From Spirochaetota bacterium (GTDB lineage: Bacteria > Spirochaetota > UBA4802 > UBA5550), in contig JAKLIV010000021.1 of NCBI GenBank assembly GCA_022709405.1, forward strand, positions 1-34,486: DNA of 34,486 nucleotides, written 5' to 3'. The position numbers were made by a program, and so were the translations under genes. Numbering within the stretch: position 1 is the first letter of the stretch; each line of letters opens with the position of its first letter. Shown piece by piece: positions 9,195 to 17,546 of the stretch. The notes beneath the pieces were generated by a model. The model had not been told where the DNA came from. It searched no databases and saw only the letters and a list, made by a program, of their open reading frames with translations.

Positions 9195-10379
9195 TCATGC
9201 CCCGCTGGCTTTGCGAAATATCCTGATATGCTTTGAATATATTACATGATGGGTAAACAGACCGAAAGACATCCCGGCGAGATAACCGTACGGAAGGGAA
9301 AGGGTGAACGCCCCTACAATTAGCGCGAGTATCATGTCGCCGACGTCCGTGCTCATATCCCTGACGAGGCATGCGAGGTTCATCCCCTCGAAAAGAAGAA
9401 TTATTCCCAGGACTGGTCTCGGGAAGATGTGCAGAATAATGCTGAAATCATTAGAAAAAACAATTCCGAACAATACGAAAATAGTGCCGCAAATAAAAAC
9501 CGATCCGCCTGTCCTGGCGCCGAAAAGATGATGCCCGGCCATCCCGCCGGATCCGTGACACACGGGAATTCCTCCAAAAAGAGGGCAGACAATATTCATG
9601 AACGCATAGGTAAGAGAAATCTTCCCGGGAGTGATTTTTGTCTCACTGAAGTAATCATGGGAGAGCTGGCTCGTCGCATATATCGAGTTCCCCAAAGACA
9701 GGGGGATCTGAGGTATTGCAAAAAGCAAAAAGCCGGTAGCGATATCGTCAATGGTCGGCATGGAATGCCCGCTGACGGGGCCTCCGATAGATTCAGGAAT
9801 AATTTTACCGCCGCCGAATAAAACGTAATATACGGCGCCCAGGATGATCAAAGCGAAAGCCGGCGGTATTATCCTGTTCCCGAGCAGCGATACCATCAGG
9901 ATAAAAGCAAGGGCTGCGAGCAACTCGCCGTGAAGGTCCCCCGACGGTACATACCTGGTCACTGCGAGGATCATCAGCTGTAGGCCCAGTCCGAGCTGTA
10001 TCCCTCTTATGGTTGATTTCGGGATTGCCTTGCCGAGGAAATCGATAAAACCTGTGATTGAAAGAACGAGCATCGTGATTCCGATCGCCAGGCCGCCGCC
10101 GAACAACAGGTTCCCGCTGATTTTCTGCGTTATGACGATCATCGCGGCGACCTTCAAAGGCTGCACCGGGATCGGGATACCGTATGCCACGGCGGTCGTC
10201 ATCTGCATCGCTCCGAACATGATAAAAACCCGTGAGCCGTCAATCCCCGTCACCATGATGATACCGACAACCAGCGGAAGCACGGTTCCGATATCGCCGA
10301 AAGCGCCGGAAAATTCATTGCGATCGAACCTTATCCTCGAATGGAGGAATTTCCCGATCGCCTTCGCGGATAAAATCAT
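9195..10379 (-). CDS. MOT1-type molybdate/sulfate transporter
   Basis: 394-aa polytopic membrane protein carrying the two marks of the MOT1 (PF16983) branch of the sulfate-permease superfamily: PIPVQPLK (69-76) and PQIPLSLGNS (223-232), plus the N-terminal GAFGDIGT (25-32). There is no STAS domain, as expected for MOT1. Characterised members take up molybdate; sulfate or tungstate remain possible. Its ATG overlaps the stop of the upstream molybdoenzyme gene by 4 nt (10379-10376), so it is translationally coupled to an enzyme that needs Mo or W. This makes molybdate or tungstate the most likely substrate. Confidence 0.88.
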   Translation of the reverse strand: MILSAKAIGKFLHSRIRFDRNEFSGAFGDIGTVLPLVVGIIMVTGIDGSRVFIMFGAMQMTTAVAYGIPIPVQPLKVAAMIVITQKISGNLLFGGGLAIGITMLVLSITGFIDFLGKAIPKSTIRGIQLGLGLQLMILAVTRYVPSGDLHGELLAALAFILMVSLLGNRIIPPAFALIILGAVYYVLFGGGKIIPESIGGPVSGHSMPTIDDIATGFLLFAIPQIPLSLGNSIYATSQLSHDYFSETKITPGKISLTYAFMNIVCPLFGGIPVCHGSGGMAGHHLFGARTGGSVFICGTIFVLFGIVFSNDFSIILHIFPRPVLGIILLFEGMNLACLVRDMSTDVGDMILALIVGAFTLSLPYGYLAGMSFGLFTHHVIYSKHIRIFRKASGA

Positions 10380-12613
10380 ATCTTTTCAATCCAGCAGGGA
10401 ATATGCCGGTGAAACGGAGTGCCCGCGAACCGGTCCCGGTGCGTGTTCTTGGCGAGCCTGTTGGCGTTTACGCCATAGGTTTGCCCCTTGTGCACCAGGC
10501 CGAATCCATGAGGGATCATCACATAGCCGCTGCGCGTGCGCGCGGTGATTTCGGCCTCGACCTCGACTGAGCCGGCTTCGGTCGTCACCCTTATCATGTC
10601 TCCGTCTTTCAATCCGAGATTGTCTGCATCTTCCTGGCTGATGATGCAGGTGCACGCCCTCTTGCCCTCGTTCCATGCAGGATCGCGCATAATCGTATTC
10701 GCGTTGAAGTTCATGTGACGCCCTGACGACAGTATGAACGGATATTTCTTGTCCTGGGCCAGAGCGGCCTTTTCCCTGCCCGGTTCGATCTCGGCAAGCC
10801 ATTCCTCCATCTCGGGAATCAGAACATTTATTTTTTTGTCCTCGGTGCTTAAATCCGAAAAGTTGTCATCGGGGTCCGATTTCCCTATCCAGAGACCCTC
10901 TGGATGGTCGATGATCGCCTTGAAAATCTCCTCGCCGATAAGGGGCCCCTTTGGGAATCCCGCCCTGACCGCGGATTTTTTGAAACCTCCGGGAGCGTTC
11001 ATGAGCATGGCCCAGAGATTTGCGAGGTTGCCCGATCCCATCTCCCCGCCGAGGGTTTTCATGACGATGAACGGCATGACTTTCATAGCCGACGGATTGT
11101 CCTTGACGTAATTGATGAGCTCCATGCCGAATTTAAGCCTGTTTTCCTTCGCGGCAGCGTACAGGCTCTGGGGGATTTCCGGAATGAAGCCCATACTGTC
11201 GGCGATTCGCATATGGATTTCCCCGAGCTCAAGAGGCTCGCCTTCAGGCTCGACGACAGGCCTTCTCATCTGGAAGTATATCTCCGGCCAGGTCCAGGGA
11301 AAGAACGTGCCGTCCCAGGATTCATATCCGGTCCTGGCAGGCAGCACATAATGCGCCATGGCGGCGGTTTCTGTCATGGCCACATCGCACACCACGAGAA
11401 GATCCAGATTCGAAAAAGCCTGTTCGTAGGCTGTAGTGTCGGCAAACGATCGAAGGGGGTTCGCCTGGCAGCACATGACGGCCCTCAGTCTATCCGGCTT
11501 GCTGCTCATTATTTCTTCGGGCATGACGTTCGGCGGGAACAATCCGCACAGCGCCGGGAACCCGGTTTCCACCGTGCGCCATGTTTTTTCTTCGCGCTCG
11601 TCCGAGTGGCCGACAATGGGCATGAGCGTACCGGGAATCACGTTGCACCCGGGCAGGCATAAATTTCCGGTGATCGCGGAAAGTATGATTATAAGGTAGC
11701 AAGTCAGGGTGCTGTGACGGTTCATGTAAACGCCGAGATCCGGATGTATCGATGTCTTTCTTGCGCGCATCTGCCGGCATAGCTCCCGGACCTGCTCGTA
11801 ATCGAGCTCGCAGGTTGCGATGGCTTCCCGCGCATCGAATCCTTCGAACCATTTTTTTATCTCGTTGAAACCGTTTACGTGATTCCTGATGTAATCATCA
11901 TCGGTCAACCCCTCGCTGATGACGATTGCGATCATCGCCTTGAAAAGCAGCGCATCGGCTCCGGGCCTTACGGCGAGATGAATGTCCGCGATCTCGGCAG
12001 TTTCGGTCCTGCGGGGATCGATGATCACGAGGAGCTTTTGTGGATCTTTCGAAAATTCCCGGAGCACGAGCGGAGCGCGCGGCATCTGGTGGCTCATCAT
12101 CCCGTTCCATCCGATTCCTATGAGCATTTCGGAATTCGCTTCATCCGGGATCGAAAATTTGTACTGCTTCCCGGTCGCCCTGCCGTGGGCCCAGAACTGG
12201 CCGGTGAGCTCCTGGGCGATGGCATTGTAGTGATACCGGGAGCCGATAGCGCGCATCAGGGTGACCCCGGCCGCGGCTTCGAAATGGCAGCCCTGCCCTC
12301 CGCCGCCCATGTACGCGTACGATCGGGGGCCGTGCTCGCCGACGATCTGTTTGAGCTTCGATGCTATCTCCCCTATGGCCTGGTCCCATGAGATCTTTTC
12401 GAATCCCGATCCGGTGCGCCTGAGCGGATGGGTGAGCCGGTCGGAATGGTGCTGATGATAGGAGATATTGACTCCCTTGCGGCACACGTACCCCCTGCTT
12501 CTCGGATTGTCCCTGTCTCCCTTGACCCTGACAATCCGGTTGTTTTCGATTTCAACTTCGAGACCGCAATTCTGCGCGCAGAGCACGCAGCCGGTTTTTT
12601 TCCACTCTCCCAT
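10376..12613 (-). CDS. Bis-MGD molybdo/tungsto-oxidoreductase, catalytic subunit
   Basis: 745-aa member of the DMSO reductase superfamily. It has an N-terminal [4Fe-4S] site C9-x2-C12-x3-C16 and C44 (followed by RKG), the molybdopterin domains, and a C-terminal dinucleotide-binding domain (from about 635: KYPFILSSGRHMNFNANTIM, later VMIPHGFG). There is no twin-arginine signal, so it is cytoplasmic. I see no Cys or Sec at the usual metal-ligand region; it reads IAQELTGQFW there. The Asp that follows the second cluster Cys in acetylene hydratase is Ala13 here, so that activity is unlikely. Substrate unknown; it could be any of the many soluble oxidoreductases of this type. AGGAGA precedes the ATG; the upstream gene encodes an Fe-S protein that is a likely electron partner. 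Confidence 0.9.
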   Translation of the reverse strand: MGEWKKTGCVLCAQNCGLEVEIENNRIVRVKGDRDNPRSRGYVCRKGVNISYHQHHSDRLTHPLRRTGSGFEKISWDQAIGEIASKLKQIVGEHGPRSYAYMGGGGQGCHFEAAAGVTLMRAIGSRYHYNAIAQELTGQFWAHGRATGKQYKFSIPDEANSEMLIGIGWNGMMSHQMPRAPLVLREFSKDPQKLLVIIDPRRTETAEIADIHLAVRPGADALLFKAMIAIVISEGLTDDDYIRNHVNGFNEIKKWFEGFDAREAIATCELDYEQVRELCRQMRARKTSIHPDLGVYMNRHSTLTCYLIIILSAITGNLCLPGCNVIPGTLMPIVGHSDEREEKTWRTVETGFPALCGLFPPNVMPEEIMSSKPDRLRAVMCCQANPLRSFADTTAYEQAFSNLDLLVVCDVAMTETAAMAHYVLPARTGYESWDGTFFPWTWPEIYFQMRRPVVEPEGEPLELGEIHMRIADSMGFIPEIPQSLYAAAKENRLKFGMELINYVKDNPSAMKVMPFIVMKTLGGEMGSGNLANLWAMLMNAPGGFKKSAVRAGFPKGPLIGEEIFKAIIDHPEGLWIGKSDPDDNFSDLSTEDKKINVLIPEMEEWLAEIEPGREKAALAQDKKYPFILSSGRHMNFNANTIMRDPAWNEGKRACTCIISQEDADNLGLKDGDMIRVTTEAGSVEVEAEITARTRSGYVMIPHGFGLVHKGQTYGVNANRLAKNTHRDRFAGTPFHRHIPCWIEKI

Positions 12614-12664
12614 GTTACTCTCCTCTGTTGCCGCCGTTATTGTCTGTCGGATAAGCCTGAAATT

Positions 12665-13732
12665 TTAAATAACGCCCCTGTTTTTCGCGATCATCATCAT
12701 CTGCTCGCCGCTCGTCGCGGGAGGCACTTTTCTCTGCGACGCAGGTTTCGCGGCAAGAACGACCGCATCCGCCGGGCAAGCCGTGACGCACAGGCCGCAG
12801 CCGATGCACCGATCGAGATTGACGCTGGCAGTACAATCCGGGGACATCGAAATCGCCTCCATCTGGCAGCGTTCGAGGCACGCTTCGCAGCCTGTGCAGT
12901 TTTCCGCCTTGATCGCAGCCTGATAATTGGAGAAGACCATATCCGCCGGTTTCGGAAATTTCTTTATCGCTCCCAGAACCCCGCAGCAGTCCCCGCAGCA
13001 GTTGCACATGCCCGCAGGGTTCAGGGCAGTGCCGGGCTGCGTCACGAGTCCCGCCTCCTGGGCTTTTTCCAGGATCGATACAGCTTCAATGAAATCCACC
13101 TGCCTGCCCAGCCCGTTATCAAGGTAATATTTTGCCATCGAACCGAACATGAAACATGCCTCCATCGGTTTGCCGCATCCCATATCCTGAGTTTTTTTCG
13201 TTTTCCTGCAGATGCAGTCAGTGACCACGATCGTTTCGTTTTTCTCGAGAATGGCGCGCGCGTCGTCGTATGGAGCCACCTGCGGAGTGACGGTTATGGA
13301 TTTTCCTACCGGCACCGTCCTGATGAACAACCCGTTGACTCCGGCAATGGCATTGTTGAATCCCTCCCTGAAATACTGTTCAACCATGGTCGCAAGCTCC
13401 CTGTCGAGTTCTTTAACATGAAACTCATAGAGCCCGTGCATGAACGGTATCGCCCCGTATCTGGCGCTTTCACCCTTCTTCAGACGAAAAAGAAGCCCCC
13501 GCCCGGCCATGTCCTCAAGTCTGCGGGAGACCTCATCCACCTGCATCCCGATACGGACGGCTATCGATTCAGGCTCCTCAATTTTCGGGGACAGCTTCAG
13601 AAACATTTCCGCATCTTCATGGCTGAACAGTTTTTTGAGTATCATGATTTCGATGCCGGATTCTGTTTCCGGAAAGCCCAGCGAGTACATGTCAAGCCTT
13701 TGCTGCAATGACCGATAGAGTTCATCTGCCAT
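12665..13732 (-). CDS. Cys-rich 4Fe-4S dicluster electron-transfer protein with N-terminal winged helix
   Basis: 355 aa in three parts. Residues 1-90 look like a winged-helix fold (IEEPESIAVRIGMQVDEVSR, RLEDMAGRGLLFRL). The middle carries a distinctive cysteine pattern: C173/C175 (CICRK), C186, C193, then C243/C245/C246/C249/C250 (CNCCGDCC). The C-terminus is a classical two-cluster ferredoxin: C279-C282-C285-C289 and C309-C312-C315-C319. There are no membrane helices. Proteins of this layout occur beside anaerobic oxidoreductases; here it is 51 nt upstream of the molybdoenzyme gene and is most likely its redox partner. The winged-helix part could be structural rather than DNA-binding. It is second in the tetR-led unit, 37 nt after tetR. 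Confidence 0.85.
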   Translation of the reverse strand: MADELYRSLQQRLDMYSLGFPETESGIEIMILKKLFSHEDAEMFLKLSPKIEEPESIAVRIGMQVDEVSRRLEDMAGRGLLFRLKKGESARYGAIPFMHGLYEFHVKELDRELATMVEQYFREGFNNAIAGVNGLFIRTVPVGKSITVTPQVAPYDDARAILEKNETIVVTDCICRKTKKTQDMGCGKPMEACFMFGSMAKYYLDNGLGRQVDFIEAVSILEKAQEAGLVTQPGTALNPAGMCNCCGDCCGVLGAIKKFPKPADMVFSNYQAAIKAENCTGCEACLERCQMEAISMSPDCTASVNLDRCIGCGLCVTACPADAVVLAAKPASQRKVPPATSGEQMMMIAKNRGVI

Positions 13733-13769
13733 ATCCCTGCTCCCTCCCGATAATTGTTTTCATGAATTT

Positions 13770-14375
13770 TCAAGCCTTGAGTTCAAGAATGGCTTTTTCA
13801 AGATATTCCATTGAGTGCATCACGAAGCTTACCTGGCCGGTGGCCTTTGTCATGCCGACCGATCCTTCGACAATAGAGATCATGAACTCGGCAGTTTTTT
13901 CCGGGTCTGCATCGTCCCTTATCTCTCCGGCCTCTTTCCCCTGGCCGATCAGGGATACTATCATCTTTTTCCACATGGTGATTATCTTCAGGGCCTCTTT
14001 TCGCAGCTCCGCGTGTGTATCGTCGGATTCGACAAGCGTATTGAGTATCGGGCATCCTCCGAAGGAAATGATATGGCTTGCAATGTTACTGTAAAGCCTC
14101 GGGTAAACCAGGAGTTTGTCAATGAATGCAGTCGCCCGGGTGATTTCATTATCGATGATCCTGATGATGGACTCTGCGTTATGCCTGAATGCGCATAGGG
14201 CTACCTCATCCTTGTTTTCGAAATTTCCGTAGATGCTGCCCCTTGTCAGGCCCGTCGCTTCAGTGAGATCAGAAATTGAAGTGCCCGCGTATCCCTTTTT
14301 GTTGAAAATCGGGGCTGTTTTTCGTATGATGTATTTTTTTGTCTTTTCAGCTTTAGTAATTTCTTCAGGATTCAT
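13770..14375 (-). CDS. TetR/AcrR-family repressor heading the molybdoenzyme operon
   Basis: 201-aa TetR-type regulator. The N-terminal HTH is complete (APIFNKKGYAGTSISDLTEA, TGLTRGSIYGNFENKDEV, about residues 21-57), followed by an all-helical ligand domain of the usual size. It is the first gene of the minus-strand unit with the Fe-S protein, molybdoenzyme and MOT1 transporter. A perfect 28-bp palindrome (14378-14405) inside its promoter ends only 2 nt before the start codon, so self-repression and control of the whole unit are very likely. No Shine-Dalgarno is possible between operator and ATG. The -10 position places transcription at or next to the ATG, implying a leaderless or nearly leaderless mRNA. 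The inducer is unknown. Confidence 0.92.
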   Translation of the reverse strand: MNPEEITKAEKTKKYIIRKTAPIFNKKGYAGTSISDLTEATGLTRGSIYGNFENKDEVALCAFRHNAESIIRIIDNEITRATAFIDKLLVYPRLYSNIASHIISFGGCPILNTLVESDDTHAELRKEALKIITMWKKMIVSLIGQGKEAGEIRDDADPEKTAEFMISIVEGSVGMTKATGQVSFVMHSMEYLEKAILELKA

Positions 14376-14377
14376 GA

Positions 14378-14410
14378 ATAAATAATACCGATCGGTATTA
14401 TTTATGTCAA
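14378..14410 (-). promoter_or_regulatory. Promoter with embedded 28-bp palindromic TetR operator
   Basis: Minus-strand TTGACA (14410-14405), spacer exactly 17 nt, TATTAT (14387-14382). A perfect palindrome spans 14378-14405, centred between 14391 and 14392 on CCGATCGG, and covers the spacer, the -10 and the last base of the -35. The centre ATACCGATCGGTAT is typical of TetR-family operators. Repressor binding would block RNA polymerase directly. Confidence 0.88.
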
Positions 14411-14798
14411 CAAATATTCTTGTCCTGGAAGCATTAATTTAAGTATAACATTGAAGTTCTCAGTGAGGAGCGGACACTCGACAATCTGCAGAATGTCAAA
14501 CGTGCGGCGGCTCTTCTCTGGGAAAAAATGGATTCATTCCGGTCTTCTTGATCGTTTTCTTTTTCCATTCAATCAAGCTATCCATTTAAATTACTGAATT
14601 CAGATCATAAAATTGGACAATCCGTGATTGTTCTCTACTAGTTCCCATTATCATTTGGTTTATTGTTATAATCGGGGATATCTTCAGTTCCTGGTTTCAA
14701 TTCAAAAATTCCTACAAATAAGTTCTTCATTGTCCTATTTACGTTTTGATTGAATTTGATTATCCTAATAAATGAATTTGATACAAAAGGAGAAGTTC
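14411..14798. other. AT-rich gap with a possible gene remnant
   Basis: No intact gene. Positions 14438-14551 (plus) hold a 37-codon open stretch ending in TGA that is richer in G+C than its flanks and translates to charged helical sequence (SEERTLDNLQNVKRAAALLW, then EKMDSFRSS). It has no start codon or ribosome site, so it may be the 3' scrap of a lost gene. The remainder is AT-rich; TTGATT (14748-14753) with TAAATG 17 nt on is a weak promoter candidate for the lipoprotein gene. Confidence 0.25.
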
Positions 14799-15824
14799 AT
14801 GAAATACATTCTGGCAATTATACCGGTTTTGGTAATAACATTTATATCTTGTTCTGATTCAAGCGACCGGACAAGTCGCTACGTTTCAACAGTAGCAACA
14901 GTCGGTGGTAACCCCGACGGCGTCACCGTTGCCGGATCGGGCAACATCTATATCACCGATATTCTGAACGGCGATATCAAACAGATAAATCAAGAAGGCA
15001 CGGTAACAACCCTCTCGCTTGACGGCGACTCTCCATCGCATCCTGACGGCATAACCGCAGTAACAGAAAATTTCAAAGACATTCTCTATGTCGCCGATAC
15101 AGGCAGCAATGACCCTGATTCGACCGATGGATCAATCATAAAAATCGAGGTCGACCTGACTGCCGATCCGTCCACCGCAGATGCCGGATCATCCACGTTC
15201 GTGGACAGCGCCGTTCTGGAAAATCCGACCGGAATAGCCCTTGACGCGGACGGGAACCTCTATGTGGCAGACCAGTCCTCGGGTGACATATATAAAATTC
15301 CATTGGACCCCGACACCCATCTGCCTGAAACGCCTGTAAGTCTGACCGATGTGAGCTCGAGCGGAGACATTGACGAACCTCATGGACTCAGCCTTGTCAC
15401 CAACGAAGACAATTCAGTGACCATATACACAACAGACCAGGGCAGCGACAGCAACAATATCGTCACGATCGACATCCCTTCCTCGGGCAACACGACAGAA
15501 GCGGAGGTTACTGAATTGACCCCTGAATCTGACGGAGGGAATGTGACTGATTCCATTACCAATTCGACATTCAACAAGCCCCATGGAGTCGCCATCGGCT
15601 CAAATGGCGCAATATTCATCTGCGACGAAAACAACAACCGGGTGCAGATTATAACGCCCGGTGGCAATGTCGTTACTTTCGCCGGTAGCGGAATCGAAGG
15701 CGACACAGACGGAGAAACCGGATCGGTACAGTTCAGCAAGCCGAGAGGTATAGGGATTGACAAAAATGGAGATATCCTGGTCTGCGATTACGGGAACGGC
15801 AAGGTCAAAAAGATCGAGCGGTGA
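14799..15824 (+). CDS. NHL-repeat beta-propeller lipoprotein
   Basis: 341-aa secreted protein. Residues 1-18 are a lipoprotein signal ending in the lipobox FISC with C18 as the modified residue. The rest is a beta-propeller of NHL repeats, seen in PDGVTVAGSGNIYITD, PTGIALDADGNLYVAD, PHGVAIGSNGAIFICD and PRGIGIDKNGDILVCD, with less regular blades between; about six blades fit. It would be anchored in the outer or inner membrane facing the periplasm or outside. No catalytic residues of SMP-30 lactonases stand out. The ATG at 14799 has AAAAGGAG 6 nt upstream and starts the signal peptide cleanly; an ATG at 14772 lacks a ribosome site. Function beyond binding unknown. Confidence 0.85.
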   Translation: MKYILAIIPVLVITFISCSDSSDRTSRYVSTVATVGGNPDGVTVAGSGNIYITDILNGDIKQINQEGTVTTLSLDGDSPSHPDGITAVTENFKDILYVADTGSNDPDSTDGSIIKIEVDLTADPSTADAGSSTFVDSAVLENPTGIALDADGNLYVADQSSGDIYKIPLDPDTHLPETPVSLTDVSSSGDIDEPHGLSLVTNEDNSVTIYTTDQGSDSNNIVTIDIPSSGNTTEAEVTELTPESDGGNVTDSITNSTFNKPHGVAIGSNGAIFICDENNNRVQIITPGGNVVTFAGSGIEGDTDGETGSVQFSKPRGIGIDKNGDILVCDYGNGKVKKIER

Positions 15825-15831
15825 CGAATTA

Positions 15832-17208
15832 TTACAAAATTTCTACGGCTATAAGGCAAACGTCATCCTCAAAGCTTTCAGAACCCCTGAATGATATGAG
15901 ATCTTGATACAACCGGGAGAGAAACTGCCCGCCCTCCAGGCTCAGCGACGGCAATACTTCCTTGCATAATATCTTCTCGAACAGGCGGCCGCTTTCGTCG
16001 CTTGCCTCGGTGAGGCCGTCGGTAAAAAGCAATATTCGGTCCCCGGGCTGCAGGCCGATTCTTTTGCTTTCAAAACGGATATCCTGTATCGGGCCGATGA
16101 AGCTTCCCCTGGATGCAAGCACGATGGTCTCACCGCGCCGGCACACTATCGGGAACGGATGTCCTGCACGCGCATAGACCAGCTCCATTGCGGACGTGTC
16201 GAGAATCGCGTAGCAGGCGGTGATAAACCCGGTAGTCGCTATGTCTTTTATGCCGCGATTTATGTAGGATAGAAGCATTCCCGGGTCATGCGCCGCGTCT
16301 CCGGCCGAACTTACCAGTGTCTTGAGCATCGAGGTGACCAGCGCTGCGGGTATTCCATGCCCGGTGGCATCGCTGATAAAGATTCCTTTACGCTTTTCTC
16401 CAAGATCGATAAAATCATAATAATCTCCTCCGAGCTCCTCCATGGGTTTATATATGACGTTTATCCCCGCGCCTTCGATCTGCGGCGGCTTTTCAGGCAT
16501 AATACTCCGCTGCATTGCCCGCGCGATGACCAGTTCCTTCCCGATGGCGTCAAGCAGTGCGGTTATCCGGTGATTGTCGAGATCGATGATCTTGCGCTGC
16601 CGGAAGACCTGGCGTATGTAATATTCAAGGGTGAACGAAGCGAATATGCCGACAGCCAGCGCGCTGAGGAAAAAGAAGTTGTTGTTTATGAAGACGAGAA
16701 ATCGGCGGCTTTCAAATCCATGAACGGTCATGTCCTGCAGGAAAAGCGCGACGAGTTCGTATGCCGCCACGATAATCAACGATGCGATGATAGCATAGTA
16801 AAATCGAAGCCTGAGAATAGTAAAAATCCCTGCTATGACTATCATAAGCCCCGAATAATACGATGAGTAGCCGGGTTCGTATTCTTCGGCAAACCCGATC
16901 ATTGCGACGATACCGATACCAGTTATGACCCCGCCGAGCAAGAGCCCCGACTGTATATATTTCCACGCTTTTTTGACGTACGAAAGCGCTATCAGCGCCG
17001 ATAGAAACGGCAGCACGACGCCGAAACGGATGATCCAGGCTTTCTCCCTTGTAGCAGGCAAGGTCCAGAAGTCAAGCACGCCGAAAATCGCGTAAAGAAC
17101 AATCGTCAATATAAGGGCAAGGCGGATGAACAAAAGCGAATTTATATTGTAATCCTTGATGAATTCCCGTTCGAGATCGGGCTTGAATGTAAGTTTCGGC
17201 AGTTTCAT
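15832..17208 (-). CDS. Membrane-bound SpoIIE/PP2C-type phosphatase
   Basis: 458-aa protein: a cytosolic N-terminus (LEREFIKDYNINSLLF), about six TM helices (residues ~20-205), a short linker helix (RKIIDLDNHRITALLDAIGK), then a SpoIIE phosphatase domain with its metal-binding residues (GGDYYDF; ISDATGHG; DGLTEA; C-terminal FEDDVCLIAVEI). Such proteins dephosphorylate serine on anti-sigma-factor antagonists in partner-switching pathways; the membrane part probably senses a signal. No STAS or anti-sigma gene is nearby. Upstream in-frame starts exist (a TTG at 17316), but the ATG at 17208 begins the conserved N-terminus; no Shine-Dalgarno is obvious for either. It is convergent with the lipoprotein gene, 7 nt apart. 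Confidence 0.87.
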   Translation of the reverse strand: MKLPKLTFKPDLEREFIKDYNINSLLFIRLALILTIVLYAIFGVLDFWTLPATREKAWIIRFGVVLPFLSALIALSYVKKAWKYIQSGLLLGGVITGIGIVAMIGFAEEYEPGYSSYYSGLMIVIAGIFTILRLRFYYAIIASLIIVAAYELVALFLQDMTVHGFESRRFLVFINNNFFFLSALAVGIFASFTLEYYIRQVFRQRKIIDLDNHRITALLDAIGKELVIARAMQRSIMPEKPPQIEGAGINVIYKPMEELGGDYYDFIDLGEKRKGIFISDATGHGIPAALVTSMLKTLVSSAGDAAHDPGMLLSYINRGIKDIATTGFITACYAILDTSAMELVYARAGHPFPIVCRRGETIVLASRGSFIGPIQDIRFESKRIGLQPGDRILLFTDGLTEASDESGRLFEKILCKEVLPSLSLEGGQFLSRLYQDLISFRGSESFEDDVCLIAVEIL

Positions 17209-17476
17209 TATGCTGATAACCCGGCATCGGCGATCACCGGATAGCCGGCCGATCAAATAATAATCTATCTTCCATTTACAGACTTCGGATGACAGATTAT
17301 TATATCCCGGAAACAAACGGACATCAACATATTATTTATCTACGATAAACGCAAGATCATTCTGCGAATGCACGAGAACACTGACATTCGGCCATATTTG
17401 ATTTATCCGAATTTTTTAAGCTCATCGGTTTTTTTGGCAGATGGTTCAATGCCGGATTCAATGTTTCTTTTTTTGA

Positions 17477-17505
17477 TTGCTTAAACATGCCGTATTGAAT
17501 AAGAT
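17477..17505 (+). promoter_or_regulatory. Candidate promoter of the second membrane paralogue
   Basis: TTGCTT (17477-17482), 17-nt spacer, TAAGAT (17500-17505), about 40 nt before the start at 17547. Both boxes are partial matches, so it would be much weaker than the promoter of the first paralogue at 8363. The rest of the gap 17209-17546 holds no gene. Confidence 0.35.
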
Positions 17506-17546
17506 TGAACAGTCAATATCGTCCAATCAACCAGAGGAGGTACCCC

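Noticed and set aside
12428..13711. 427-codon open frame on the plus strand opposite the Fe-S protein and the start of the molybdoenzyme
   Set aside because: Both genes beneath it are unmistakable (ferredoxin clusters, bis-MGD enzyme). The antisense product is His/Arg-rich noise.
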